Positions 11,516 through 22,470 of a stretch of 64,000 nt of DNA are shown in pieces. Position 1 is the first letter of the stretch; each line of letters starts with the position of its first letter. Position numbers and translations under genes: made by a program. This stretch comes from Steromphala cineraria (Eukaryota; Mollusca; Gastropoda; Trochida; Trochidae). Below the pieces are notes generated by a model. The model was not told the origin of the DNA and searched no databases. It saw only the letters and a program-made list of their open reading frames with translations. The DNA is taken from positions 57,110,575-57,174,574 of the forward strand of contig OU744725.1 of the NCBI GenBank assembly GCA_916613615.1, given 5' to 3'.

Positions 11516-12851
11516 TACCCCCAGTTTAATTCGTGGCTGCTCTGTTTTGCGGTGTCCCGCAAACGCATATCTAGTTTGTGAACATAAATGAAATATATTC
11601 TCGTTTTAATGATTTGGGCCAACGTTTTCTAACGTCTAATGCCTATATGCTACTAGGAAATCATTGGTTTGTTCGCAGTTAACACCACAGAATGGCATCA
11701 GTACTCTTATATTAGCATTAGTGGATTTTATGTGAATCTTCATACTTTGTCCTCTGACTATGAATGATTGGTGTGTGTAATGAGATTTTTGACACTGTCA
11801 AAATAATACATTTAGCATAAACTTATAATTATCAGTGAAAATTTTAAAATAACTGATGGAACATATATATTTAAAATCTTTTAACCAATTTGAAACTTAC
11901 ATATGTTCCTAAAATCACTTTTGAAATTCAAGCCTTTTGTCATAACGGCGTAGTATACAAGATTACAATTACCTTTTGAAATCACACTTGATCTCGTAAT
12001 GAAAAGGGCGAGAAATAAAAAGTGTCTCTTGTCAATTTGTCGTTGATATATGAGAAGTCGCTTAGACAGGCAACATCACGATTTGACAGAGATCACTTAC
12101 ATCTAGTCAGCCTTTATCACTTGAAACACACAAAAAGACATTGAGACAATACAGTTGAGAGATTTTTTTTCAATGACGTGTTTATGGATGATTTAGGGCA
12201 AAGGATTTTATTAAAGCTTTTAGCTTGCAAACGTTTAAGGAATCTGTGTTTGCAATATTTTGTTATATAAGTTAATGTGATCATCAAATTGTGAATTTAA
12301 AATATAGATTTATTTTTGTTTTACGTAAAAAGGACTTAACGAACAAGTTAACTCAAGTACAAAAATAATCCCTGAATAATTGTATACCGTCAACTTTGTA
12401 AATAAAATTAAAATCCTTATTTTTGATTTTCAAACTTTTTACGACCATTTAATACTACACTTCAGTGCGGTTTCAAATATCATAGACGTTAGCACGGGGA
12501 AAATAGATACTTAATAAATCTATTTTGCTTATTTGAAATGTGAAACTTTACTTTAATAAAACATTCTATATTTACTTGAACTTTAATTTCAGTTTTAATG
12601 ATCTTTAAGACTTAATCGTTGTTCCCGGACGGTAATAGGAACTCTCATTTCAATCTATGTTGCTAAATTGACTCTGGCGTGATCATATGCATGAAATGAA
12701 GACCCACACTATTAAATGTTATTAAATATCAACCAAGAAATGAAACTGGCTCGAAACTTGTGTACTATGTTTGTACTATTTACGTTATTGTAGTTTCATT
12801 ACTACTTTCATTTTACACAAACGAGTGTTCGTGAGATAGCTTAATTTACAA

Positions 12852-13350
12852 GAAGTTTCTTTGTATATCAGGCCTCGTGGCCAAAAGTACATTTACAGTA
12901 TATATGCATCGTTTTGCGCATGTACAGGCGACATTTCCATAAATTTACACAGGTAGATTTCGTTTTAAATTCAATGCAAGATTTGTTATTTGTTCTACAT
13001 TTTTAGTTGAAAGTAATAGTGTGAATTTCTCATGAGTTGGATATGTATCATAATAGTATGGTAGAAAAACTGTTGTCTGCTTTGAGAATAATATGGACAT
13101 TCTAATAAAAAATGAAATTCATCTTCAACTACATTATAATTACATTTCGTACATCTGATCAAGGCTTCATCAATATTAATATTGTATCGACGTTGTTGAA
13201 TATTAAATTTATGACTTGAGCATCGAAATTTACATAGATTGCTGATTAAGTCTTTATGTTCAGCTTAACTATAGTATAGTAGACATTTATCCATGAAAAC
13301 ACTTATACGCTTCCCTCATAAACTAAGCGATATTAAAATAATTGTAAACT
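12852..13350 (-). pseudogene. LINE ORF2 C-terminal relic (block A copy 2)
   Basis: This is the same relic as at 1355-1880. The minus-strand text includes a CRSSH/FRCSSHKFNIQQRRYN-like stretch, ALIRCTKCN and VVEDEFHF, with different frameshifts and a small deletion near 13265. The 3' end lies near 12852. It is non-functional. Confidence 0.5.
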
Positions 13351-14047
13351 TGCCAATGTGCCTCAAAGTTGTGATAATAAATCATCAAAACGAATACAAG
13401 ATGACTATATTTTTTTCACATTTCACTATATAATCTCAAAGTCGATATAATATCTGTGGAACTGAGCACATTATCGATTTAATATTGACGTTGAAAATAA
13501 TTGATCTTACGTATGTTGTTGGCGTTTTACCATAAAGGGGCAGTGGTAAGTTTTTTTTAAATCTGACTCTACATCTGCGTACATTACGTTTGTGCACTTT
13601 CGTGCAAGTTTAATGTAATTTGGGATGCTTATAAGGCATCGTTGCAATGCTAAAACAAAACGAATTATGTATAAACTTTACCATGGAAGTTTAGATTCGT
13701 TGTACCGTAACATATTTGTATGTGCTATTTCATAGTCAACCGTAACATTTTGGCAGATCATTTAAGTGACTGGGATTCGTTTTTTCATTTTGCTCTACTA
13801 AATTCTTACAGGTGATGAACAGCTTTTCCCAAATGTTGTGTTTCTCAGATGTCCATACGGGATATTTTAGTCGAAATTAAATAAGTTTGACCTCTTCACC
13901 CTATTTCATAGTGCCAAACTTTTGCATCAAACAACCAAAAACGTACATATTTATTACATAATGGTTAATAAGTGACACGTATATCAGAGCTCTATTGTGT
14001 GCACCCGTAGTACTGTCGTGAACCCGATAGGGAGTGGACTAGCCAAG

Positions 14048-14072
14048 ATGGCGTACGAACAAATCAAGGTAG
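14048..14072 (+). other. Exon-like ATGGCG cassette, frame-broken copy
   Basis: This is the A2 version of the cassette at 2584. It reads ATGGCGTACGAACAAATCAAG then GTAGGG. One A is missing compared with A1 (GAACAAATC for GAAACAAATC), which shifts the frame, while the donor-like GTAGGG is unchanged. Confidence 0.3.
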
Positions 14073-14457
14073 GGGTCTGCTTTCAGTGCTCCTTTGTCCA
14101 AATCGTCGAGGTTTAGACTGTCACTTTTAATATCGAGTACACGACAGTGGTAGTACAACAACAAAATTGTTAGTTATACTACACCCAGAAATGAAAGATT
14201 TTCCGTCAACCTTTGTCATGACACTATATAAAACAGTAGGTAACACAATCTATGTTACAGTAACAATTTGGCAAAAACTTTCAATTTCAAATAACGACAC
14301 ACAATGATGAGACAACTTTTATTCTCTTTTGACGTTTCTGGTATTTTGTTTACTACAAATTTGAAAAGTACTGTTGCTGGAAGACTTTACTGTCTGTCGC
14401 TGTAGCCGCTTGGACCTGAGTAATAATGGTGACCATTTCTTCATTTTAGCAGAGAGC

Positions 14458-14640
14458 ATTCTCTCCCCCAGAGGCAAATCAGTCATACCTGAATTAGCTT
14501 CTGTTCTATTACGGCTAATACATGGGATAGAAAGGTAGAAATCTGATTGGAGGCAATCGAAGTTAGTTGTGCAATCAGCGACGCCGTTTCAAAAGTAGTC
14601 ATTCGCAAAACCTCGTACATCTCCGTGTGGTTCGTCAAAG
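14458..14640. mobile_element. MULE-like MITE, left arm only
   Basis: It starts CATTCTCTCCCCCAGAGGC at the same site as the complete insertion in A3 (54768). Only the left arm and part of the interior remain; the right arm fell into the deletion at 14875. The interior still reads GTTGTGCAATCAGC, a marker of this family. Confidence 0.65.
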
Positions 14641-15499
14641 CTTTCGTTGAAATTTAACATCCAGGGGAGGTAATACTTTCTTTTACAAACCATCGCTTTT
14701 TACCTTCTCGTTAGTTATTATTTGGTTGATTAGTAAAACAAAATCTATCATAAAACCAATAATAATTTACACAATTATAAAACAGTTTCTATCTAATGAA
14801 AATCCCTATCCATATCTGATTTTCGAATAGTTTCCCTGTCACACTGTTAATGAAAATAAACATAAAGACATAATATTTTGAATACACAGAATAATTTGCT
14901 GGGACATAGTTCAACAAATCACCCGCAGTCCTAACCATAAACGACATATTTTGCTGGGTGAAAATTGATTTCGATTTAACGGTACTGTTCCAAAATTAAT
15001 ATTTGAAATGTTAATCGCATGATCAGTGACAGAAATCTCATGAAAATCTCAGGATGAAAATTAAATTACACTACAAACCATTTAACATTTAAAGTGATAA
15101 TTATGGTAATGAATTTACATAATCTCGCAAATTCATCCCAAACTGCCAAAGAAAATTAATTAGTAAATTAAAAGGCCAATTATATTTTTTTATATAGTCA
15201 TTACATAGTTTAAATACTGTATTCTTTAAATGAAAGAATCTATGACCATTGATGGTAGAGGCTTTTGTTGCTTTTTTTACAGTAGGAGTAAATAATTATA
15301 ATAAATAAATCATCAAAAAATTAGAATTGAACACAAATCATCTAAAATTAAAAGAACTATTTTAGTCAACACTTCATTAGCTTTCAAGAAAAAGATAAAA
15401 ATCAAAAGATTGCCCTAATATGCCACCGTGCAAAACATTCTCTACATGAACAACCAGGAGAGACTGCTGAATAAATGAATTTAAAACGGCGATGTAAAA

Positions 15500-15745
15500 T
15501 GAAATGTTAAGGATGTCGATCGTTTTTTTTCCAAAGAAACAACAGTTCAATGACCTTAGGTCCAATTTGTCTAACTGAATATCAAATGGGAGTTGATCTG
15601 CCGTTACATGATAACAATATGAATATTTCACTCTTTTCGGTTGACCCTCTTCAAAAGGAAAGTAATCATCTGTCATATGAAAGTCCTTGCTATTACATAG
15701 AAAATGGGTGGTTCTGTCATTTCTGCTGAAATAATTCAGTTGGCG
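15500..15745 (-). pseudogene. Unrecognised ORF relic, block A copy 2 (longest frame)
   Basis: This copy keeps the longest frame of the three (stop-to-start ORF 15377-15853). After an acceptor-like TATTTCAG it reads RNDRTTHFLCNSKDFHMTDD, then YFPFEEGQPKRVKYSYCYHV and so on to FFGKK. The sequence upstream of the acceptor is hydrophobic and looks like intron or chance ORF. The frame differs from A1 at several residues, mostly non-conservative. It could be a relic exon of an unknown protein or a domesticated transposon fragment. Confidence 0.33.
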
Positions 15746-16013
15746 TCTAAACAATACCAAAATAATATATTTGCACACAAGGAAAGTTAATAGGGGTAGG
15801 GTACGCAGTTGTTGATATCTCATGAAAACAATAGGAAATGTAACCAAAAGCAAAGCAATGTTTTTATCAAAGGTAGTAGCTTTTAATTGAATGTACCGTA
15901 TTCAGTATATCTGAATTTAATTCTCTACTCCAGATGATTATAAAATATTCACCTGAAAATTGGCCGTCAACAGCGAAATTACTTGATTATGATTATTTCT
16001 CCTAGGACAAGGG

Positions 16014-16151
16014 CAATGTCCCCCCACAGAGGCAGATCAAGTCAATTTTTTTCCGCCAGGGGAAACTGCCGGAACCCACGCATTTCGGCGTAATAGAACA
16101 GCGACTGTATCAACATTTCATGACTTGATCTGCCTCTGTGGGGAGAGAATG
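16014..16151. mobile_element. MULE-like MITE, short 138-bp form
   Basis: The right arm ends CTCTGTGGGGAGAGAATG and the left begins CCCCCCACAGAGGCAGATCA. The interior is reduced to the GGGGAAACTGCCGG marker, which here lies next to the right arm. At the same place A3 carries a longer copy (57342-57679) with that marker next to its left arm, that is, in inverted orientation. Confidence 0.7.
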
Positions 16152-16865
16152 CAAATTTTCAGTACCTGTTGCTAAAAGAATGACATAAATCAAGGCCGAA
16201 TTACAGCACTAAACATTAATAAGATTAGAAATGAGCTCAGCTTCAAATACGCGATGATTTTAGTTTGGTAAAAATAGATTGGTTAACATAAACAAAATAA
16301 TATGTCAGCAAACTGAGACCTTTTAAATTCAATTCATCACTCACGATGTTGTTAACTTATAAAAAGAAAGAGAAGAATCACATTTTTTTTAGAAAATAAC
16401 ACCTTATAACTTCTCAGTGCTGAAACGGATATGATTGTTTGCAAATTAAAATCTCATTCTATACTATTCTAAACAGCCTAAAGACATGATATGTATGTGC
16501 TTATTGAAAAAACGATAATGGATCTCTTCACAAGAAAGAGAATACACACTGTAAGTTGGATTTAGGACTTTGATATGTATTTTTTGTTGAATAATGATCG
16601 GTAAATATCTCCCAACTTAGTGCTTTGTATTTAGCGGTTAGTGACTTCATACTTTTAATATTTATTACTTACTATGTATTATTCATTAAAATACATTGAA
16701 ACAAATCATCATCTTTATTTTGTCATCCAAATGCCTCACATCTGCATATATATTTCTAAAACCCGTCAAATGTCAGACTACAACGATAACATATATATGC
16801 CTTTATTTCAGTTTATACATTACACATACAGGTTTTTTAAACCTCGGTTTAGAACAACATTTTAT

Positions 16866-17221
16866 AGGGACAGGAGCACGTTTTTAGGTGGAATATAAGG
16901 TGATGTCAGGAAAATGAAAATAAATGGTAACAACTGATATACAATGTATTGAAACTAAATGATGCAGTAATGAATCACATATACATGTATAACATAGCCA
17001 TGCGATTCCCTTATCTTACACAAATTGAATTAAATGTGTTCACACAAAAATGGCCACCGATGGACTTTATGTGAATCTTTATAACTTGCTCTCTGACTAT
17101 ATATGCATGATCGGTTTGTGTAATGAGATTCTTGACACTATCAAAATAATACATTCAACAATTCGAGTTATCAGTGAAAAATTAAAAATTAAAATTTTTC
17201 AAAAAAACGTACAACTGTACC
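16866..17221. mobile_element. TTAA MITE, degenerate full-length copy
   Basis: The left end AGGGACAGGAGCACGTTTTT and right end ACGTACAACTGTACC followed by TTAA are diverged TIRs of the family. The orthologous copy in B2 is at 58624-58953 with a cleaner left terminus, so the insertion predates the A-B duplication. ORFs overlapping it (16674-16898, 17050-17232) are not coding. Confidence 0.75.
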
Positions 17222-19107
17222 TTAAATTTTGATTTAACAACGTTTCAAGTTACAAAACCATGGACATGACCGTCCATTGTCTAACTTTATTGTTTACCTG
17301 CATACAAATGTACATGTTTATAAACTGTATAGTATTTTCTGGTGAATTCTAAAAGGGAATATCCTTTCCTAGCTGTTATTTGACATAAGCAGAGGTACGT
17401 AGTGTTACCTGCTCGTTTCTTCTGAAAATTGTAAGTATCACTGTTTGTTGTGATTTGCATTTAATTTCACAATGTACGTTTTAGGTAAGGAGACTGGATA
17501 AAATAGAAAGAAAACAAATCTGTAGATAAAGGTAATAGACATTTTACATATCTTTTCCCAGATACGTTTTATTTGTAATAACTTTATCGACTATATCAAA
17601 TGACATTTGCATGTTCTTGAGTCAGTTCGGTACAAACTTCTGTATAAATACTCAATATGAGGCCATTAGTAAAAGGTTAAAGTGATTGCCTGAAATATTA
17701 GCTGAGCCAATATGACATGTAAATGACAAAAAAGGAGAAATCCAATAAATGTCACTGTTCATCAGTCTTTGAACTTCGCCGCATATAGAGATATTGAGAG
17801 ATTTTATTGAATTATAATAATGAGAAGGGTTTTAACAGATAGATCTTGTACATATGGCCACCGATAACAATGACAAGTAAATAGCACCTCTTATTGACTC
17901 AATCATATATTATCTTCATTTCGAGAATGCCAAATGTTAGAAGACAAAAGGGTCAATGTTTACTTATGAACGTAAGCACTTAAACGACTTCACTTGTATG
18001 TGTATCAGTCTTTGCATTTATTTTGTATTGATTTCCGACATTCCATATACCAGTGATTTGACATTCAGGAGTTTTTGTACAAATACAAAGTTTTCAGTCA
18101 TTAAGGTAAATCCTTGAAACTTTCATGTAAGAACAATTTTAATGTTTGTCTTATCAGACAAGTTGGAAACTTCCTGTTAAAACTTGGACTTTAATATGAT
18201 TTAATCATTCGACACCCTTGACATCTGTTTATTTAGTTTTAAAAAGTTATTCTTTTTATAACCTTAATTTGTCGTTTATTTTGTGCAGCTCAAATTGTGT
18301 TGCTCAGACCTTTTTATAATCTGCATGTTGGTATAATGGAATAAATGAATGCCATTTTAAACTAAGATATTAGATCTTAATTACGTTATCATTTTCTTGC
18401 AAACATATCCCTTTTTTAAAGTCTTAACTGATAACTCTCTGGATATTCTTTAAAAGTTCAATAGTTTTGCCTTGATAGCTAGTAGTTTATATAGTTGAAG
18501 CTAAAAGGAAACCAAAACGCTGAGGTAGCAGGATTAAATACTTATTTTTTAGATTCTATGTGTGGTCTTCATGTAGATAATTTGTAAAGACCAAATCAAA
18601 TTCAAATCAATGATATTTTGCAATATGTTAAACCAAATTAAATGATATCAACATTGCATTAATATCCGAGGTATGTATTTGACACTGTCCATTTAAAAAA
18701 ACTCATTAATGTTGATGCCATCGCGAAAAAAAACAATTTACAATTGTTTTGTGCCTAAAGCATGGATCAAACGTAGAAATGGATATTCACAATTCACGTT
18801 GTTATCTTTTGATGACATTAGAGAATATTTTCGTGTAGAAAACAACCCTTTGAAGGTATAATCGATGCTGAATACATTTCTAATCTTGAAACGTAATTCA
18901 TTACACAGTGATAAAACAACTGATGTATTGTAAGTTGAAACATACAATCTAAATTTTTTTAGACAGAATATGACACACGTTCGATGCAAATATTTATTTT
19001 ACATCATTCTTTAAATAATCATAGTGTCCATATTATCCGTGGGGCATGTTGTAATTCAGCAAACAATTATATCAGTTTGGATCTGACTATATCAAAAATA
19101 TATTTTA

Positions 19108-19140
19108 TCCTTTCTCTCTTTCCACTCTCTCTCTCTCATA
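19108..19140. repeat. (CT)n-rich microsatellite
   Basis: The run CTTTCTCTCTTTCC is followed by CTCTCTCTCTCTC. The B2 copy at 61127-61155 has one extra dinucleotide. Confidence 0.7.
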
Positions 19141-19782
19141 TTTGATTTATCACTTCGTATGAGATTGATGATTTATTTACTACGTCTAGTATTTTTGTCA
19201 AAAACTTCATCACGAAATAATTTGATGTGATGTACAGCTGACATTTCTTTAATACTGTCACGTATACCTTATGACTCATGCACTTCATGCTACTTTTATT
19301 TATTTAAAAAAATAAAATTATACTTGTGAAATATTTTCCTACAGAGATCACATTATACGTTATATTAATAACAGATACTTACATCAGATCAATCTTAACA
19401 ACAAATATATCTAATTGTATTTTCTTTGAGAGGGTCTGAAATGATATATGGTCACCTTCGGGATTCAAAAATAAGGGATTGTTGACATAGATTGGACTTT
19501 ATATTTTTCAAATCGGACCGTAACCTGCCTAAAAAATAAAAGTTTAATTAATATGCATATTGTCTTGGTTATATGATCATTGCAATCCAATAGATAATGT
19601 TAATGGAGATCATCTGTTATTCTAAAACAAAATGAACTACACAAAATCTTTAAACCTTACTGAACTTGTTTTCATACTACAGCTGCATACCATAAGTTGT
19701 TCACCTGCTTGCTTATTAGTGCAAATATCATGTAATTTGGGTTTCGTTTTGACGTTCATAAAGTTACTTCAGGAGCACTTAC

Positions 19783-19944
19783 GGAAGATCATCAATTGAC
19801 CATGTGTAAAATAACCATTCCCAAACCATATTTCGGGATCGTCTGGTGCTGAATGTCGATATTTGGCGTTGTTGAATAGACTAATGGGGTCATTTTTGTG
19901 AAATTCGGATTTTCTTAAATTTCGATTAAAATCATCCATGTAAA
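19783..19944 (-). CDS. Best exon candidate: 162-nt internal exon, unknown protein
   Basis: The minus strand shows a strong acceptor (TTTTTTCCTACACAG at its edge), a 162-nt segment open in one frame, and a strong donor GTAAGTG. The frame gives 53 full codons with split codons at both ends (two bases at the start, one at the end): YMDDFNRNLRKSEFHKNDPI, SLFNNAKYRHSAPDDPEIWF, GNGYFTHGQLMIF. The length is a multiple of three, so skipping would preserve the frame. The composition is polar with WFGNGYF near the end and looks like a real protein. I do not recognise the family. The matching part of B2 is deleted, so this is single copy in the window. Flanking exons were not found; the gene would run right to left. 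Confidence 0.45.
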
Positions 19945-20640
19945 CTGTGTAGGAAAAAATCGCCACAGTTACGTTGCATTAGCGCAAAGGAACACATATG
20001 AATAAGATCTAAAGCTGTTGATCACTTATGAAGGTTTATAAAGAGCAAAAAATAAATCAGTGTTTTCGAAATTTTGAGCTCTGGTCACTTCGATGACCTG
20101 CCAAATTTGTTACAGCTATCTGCTAGTTATGACATACGAATATGTCAATGATAACTAAATCCTAAATTATGCAGTGAAATTTCATCATTATTGGTTTCGT
20201 TTTTGCAGTGATATGTTGTCTCAAAGACTTTACAAATTACATGATATTTGCTCTAAAATACGAAGGTAAGTGAACAAACTTAAGATACGCAGCTGTAGAC
20301 TTTTTACATGACTAGGGTTTGCATTTGAGTAAATCGCCTGTATAGGAGAACTTGTACTTTCATTGTTTTTAGAAGACTGAAGTATGTTAATAATTAAAGT
20401 TTGTCAAATCGCCTGTATATGAGAACTTGTACTTGAAATAAAAAACATTGGTAGACCGAAGTACTGCTTATAATGCAAGTTTGTTCTGCAAATGTCTTAC
20501 AAACATTGTTAGTCGTATTCTAAATGCATGGTTAATGGTTTATCCATTACTTGTTTCCTTCTCAAGTATCACTGAACCAATCCACCCCAGGCAATTCTTC
20601 ACGCTAACCCTGAATGAGTTCTATACACTAATGTCGTTTG

Positions 20641-20772
20641 ATTAAAAATGTTGATGATAGCGGATCTTCACCAGAGGAAATCTCACTGATCATGTTCTGC
20701 TCACAGAAAATGTAACAGATTGCTTGCATGTCATCCTTTGAAGTCGACCGGTGGTTTCTGCATGTTATCAAT
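20641..20772 (-). other. Conserved ORF with in-frame indel, block B copy 1
   Basis: The minus strand reads RNHRSTSKDDMQAICYIFCE, then QNMISEISSGEDPLSSTFLI, then KRH and TAG. The B2 copy (62263-62388) keeps the frame and stop with a 6-bp deletion that removes two residues (GE). An in-frame indel is mild evidence for past coding use, but a single event cannot establish it. The upstream acceptor (AACATGCAG) lacks a pyrimidine tract. Function unknown. Confidence 0.3.
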
Positions 20773-20944
20773 GTCATTACAAGTAGATTGTACTTGAACA
20801 TTACAGGATGGTAACACAATTTCAAAATCATTTGCTGTAATTATTTTCAAGATAAATTTGTCATATTGGTTGTTATCAATTGGTACATGTAATGCATTGA
20901 CTGCGCAGCCACATTACGTGACTAATGACGAATATTCTAAAGAG

Positions 20945-20981
20945 CCAATTACACTACTACATTTCACTTGGTATATAAAAG
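20945..20981 (+). promoter_or_regulatory. TATA box with upstream CCAAT, block B copy 1
   Basis: TATATAAAAG at 20972-20981 is preceded by CCAAT at about 20945. About 130 bp downstream lies an ATG (21109) that leads into a GTAAGTGA donor at 21123, the layout of a first exon. The TATA is conserved in B2 (62588-62597), but the donor there is GTACGT. No transcript evidence is available. Confidence 0.3.
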
Positions 20982-21108
20982 CCTTGGAATTTTTATCATC
21001 GATTTTGTCTATTCGATTCGTAACCTTAGACAATGTCTAGGAGCGGTCGAAGTTCAGCAAAAATGTATGTTCCATCAGCCTGATTGTTCTCTACATCAAG
21101 AGTTGATA

Positions 21109-21122
21109 ATGGTCATCAGCTT
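21109..21122 (+). other. Possible first-exon coding start before GTAAGT donor
   Basis: ATGGTCATCAGCTT ends at a consensus donor GTAAGTGA, giving MVIS plus a split codon. It lies about 130 bp downstream of the TATA box at 20972. The short coding part followed by a donor is common for first exons of secreted proteins, but no second exon was identified. Weak. Confidence 0.22.
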
Positions 21123-21136
21123 GTAAGTGATACGAT

Positions 21137-21184
21137 TTTTATGATATGATTAGATATGATTAGAAATGATATGATATGATATGA
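21137..21184. repeat. (ATGAT)n microsatellite
   Basis: Degenerate ATGAT/ATTAG pentamers run through this stretch. The B2 copy (62746-62790) differs in repeat number. Confidence 0.75.
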
Positions 21185-21443
21185 TCGTCCATCGTTATCT
21201 AAGAATCGGTTTCCAGATGAGATCTGATTTTGAATTCAGCCTTTGATGGCGAACTGATAGAGAAGTTTTCATTACGAGAAAGCTATTTAGTGATTTTCTA
21301 ATTATTCTTATAACCTCGTGTACAATTTAAATCCTATTAAGGGTTGATATTGTATGTAATGCAATGATCAAATAATTATGAAATCTGCCATTCATGTTTA
21401 GATCCGCCCACAGTTGGCTTTATTACTCATGAACTATCACTAG

Positions 21444-21801
21444 CATTCTCCCCACAGAGGCAGATCAAGTCATGAAATGTTGATACAGCCTCTGTTATGT
21501 TACGCCGACTTTGCGGGATAGAATGGGAGATGCTTGATTGGAGGCATGCAAAGTTAGTTGTGCAATCAGCAACTCTGTTCTAAAATAATAATTTTGGCTA
21601 CTGAATCATGCCAAAAGCATTGTGATATGAAGCACCCTTTCAATGCGAGAAGCGTTGTCATTTGATAAAGAAATTCAAAATTAATGGATTGTGGTGCAAT
21701 TTTTTACCGCCAGGGGAAACTGCCGGAACCTAAGGATTTCGGCGTAGTAGAACAGAGGCTGTATCAACATTCCATGGCTCGCTCTTCCTCTGTGGGGAAT
21801 G
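21444..21801. mobile_element. MULE-like MITE with 9-bp target duplication
   Basis: The 358-bp element has long TIRs (CATTCTC...CACAGAGGCAGATCAAG and complement; inner arms TGTTGATACAGCCTCTGTT and complement). It is flanked by TATCACTAG (21435-21443) and TATCATTAG (21802-21810), matching at 8 of 9 bases. Interior markers are GTTGTGCAATCAGC and GGGGAAACTGCCGG. There is no ORF. Nine-bp duplications and long TIRs are typical of Mutator-like elements; the superfamily is inferred. Confidence 0.75.
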
Positions 21802-22057
21802 TATCATTAGCTGAACTGAACTTATTTCATACTTTATCCATTTCATAATCTTTTTCTTACATAGGTATGACTATGATCCAAGCTTCTTGGTATTATAAAG
21901 GATATTGATTTTGTGCATGTTTTGTCAAATATGATGATACATGTATAGATGATTGTATTACTCTACCGTTGAAGATATCGCTGTTTAATTAATCTACCAT
22001 GTTATTACACTTATGTGTTATAACATCGTGCGCTGACCAACTTACCTGACGAAATGA

Positions 22058-22086
22058 TGACGTCACAATTGTTAAGTATGACGTCA
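22058..22086. promoter_or_regulatory. Paired CRE palindromes TGACGTCA
   Basis: TGACGTCA occurs at 22058-22065 and 22079-22086, 13 bp apart. B2 keeps the second site (near 63680) but the first lies in a deletion. No gene start is visible next to them. Confidence 0.3.
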
Positions 22087-22470
22087 CAATGTCAGCGGGC
22101 CTGCCGCGAAAGTCATGTAGGCAACTGTCTTTGTGTTTCTACAATGGCATTGACCCAGTATTAAATGAAATACTAAACTCGGTCTCATTTCATAACATTT
22201 TGATGAAACTCGTGAATGGTATAGGTATTTAACGAGCGAAACAGGACGTCGTGTAGTATTATATATATATTTTTATCTCTATAGTTCTAAATTCGGAATG
22301 GGGCAACAAAAATACCTGCACACTTCTGCAGCAATGAGTTAGTCCCGAGCAGATTTGTCGAACAATAGAGGAAATGGTTGTGTAATTTTCAAATTAAAGA
22401 TTCTTAAATGGCCATAAAGAAAACGGAATATGGTATTGCATCAATGGTTTAAAAGACACAAATGTCGAGT

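Larger units (their letters stand above)
11713..16013. repeat. Segmental block A, copy 2
   Basis: The block aligns with A1 and A3. A partial TTAA MITE opens it (11715-11850), lacking the left half and the right terminus. Relative to A3 about 1 kb is missing at 14875: 'ATAATATTTTGAATACACAG' joins sequences that in A3 lie at 55185 and 56210. The loss removed the TTAA MITE and the GCGCC-type repeat site. Confidence 0.9.
16160..22470. repeat. Segmental block B, copy 1
   Basis: The block aligns with 57680-64000 in the same orientation and follows block A directly in both arrays. B1 keeps about 600 bp (19680-20290), including the best exon candidate, that B2 has lost. B2 instead has a minisatellite expansion (60362-60660) and a 340-bp insertion (61689-62011). 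Sample stretches near 17250 versus 58980 differ at only a couple of positions per hundred bases by eye. Confidence 0.9.

Noticed and set aside
21037..21090. Short ORF starting MSRSGRSSAK, histone-like at first glance
   Set aside because: It stops after 16 codons and shows no further histone similarity.
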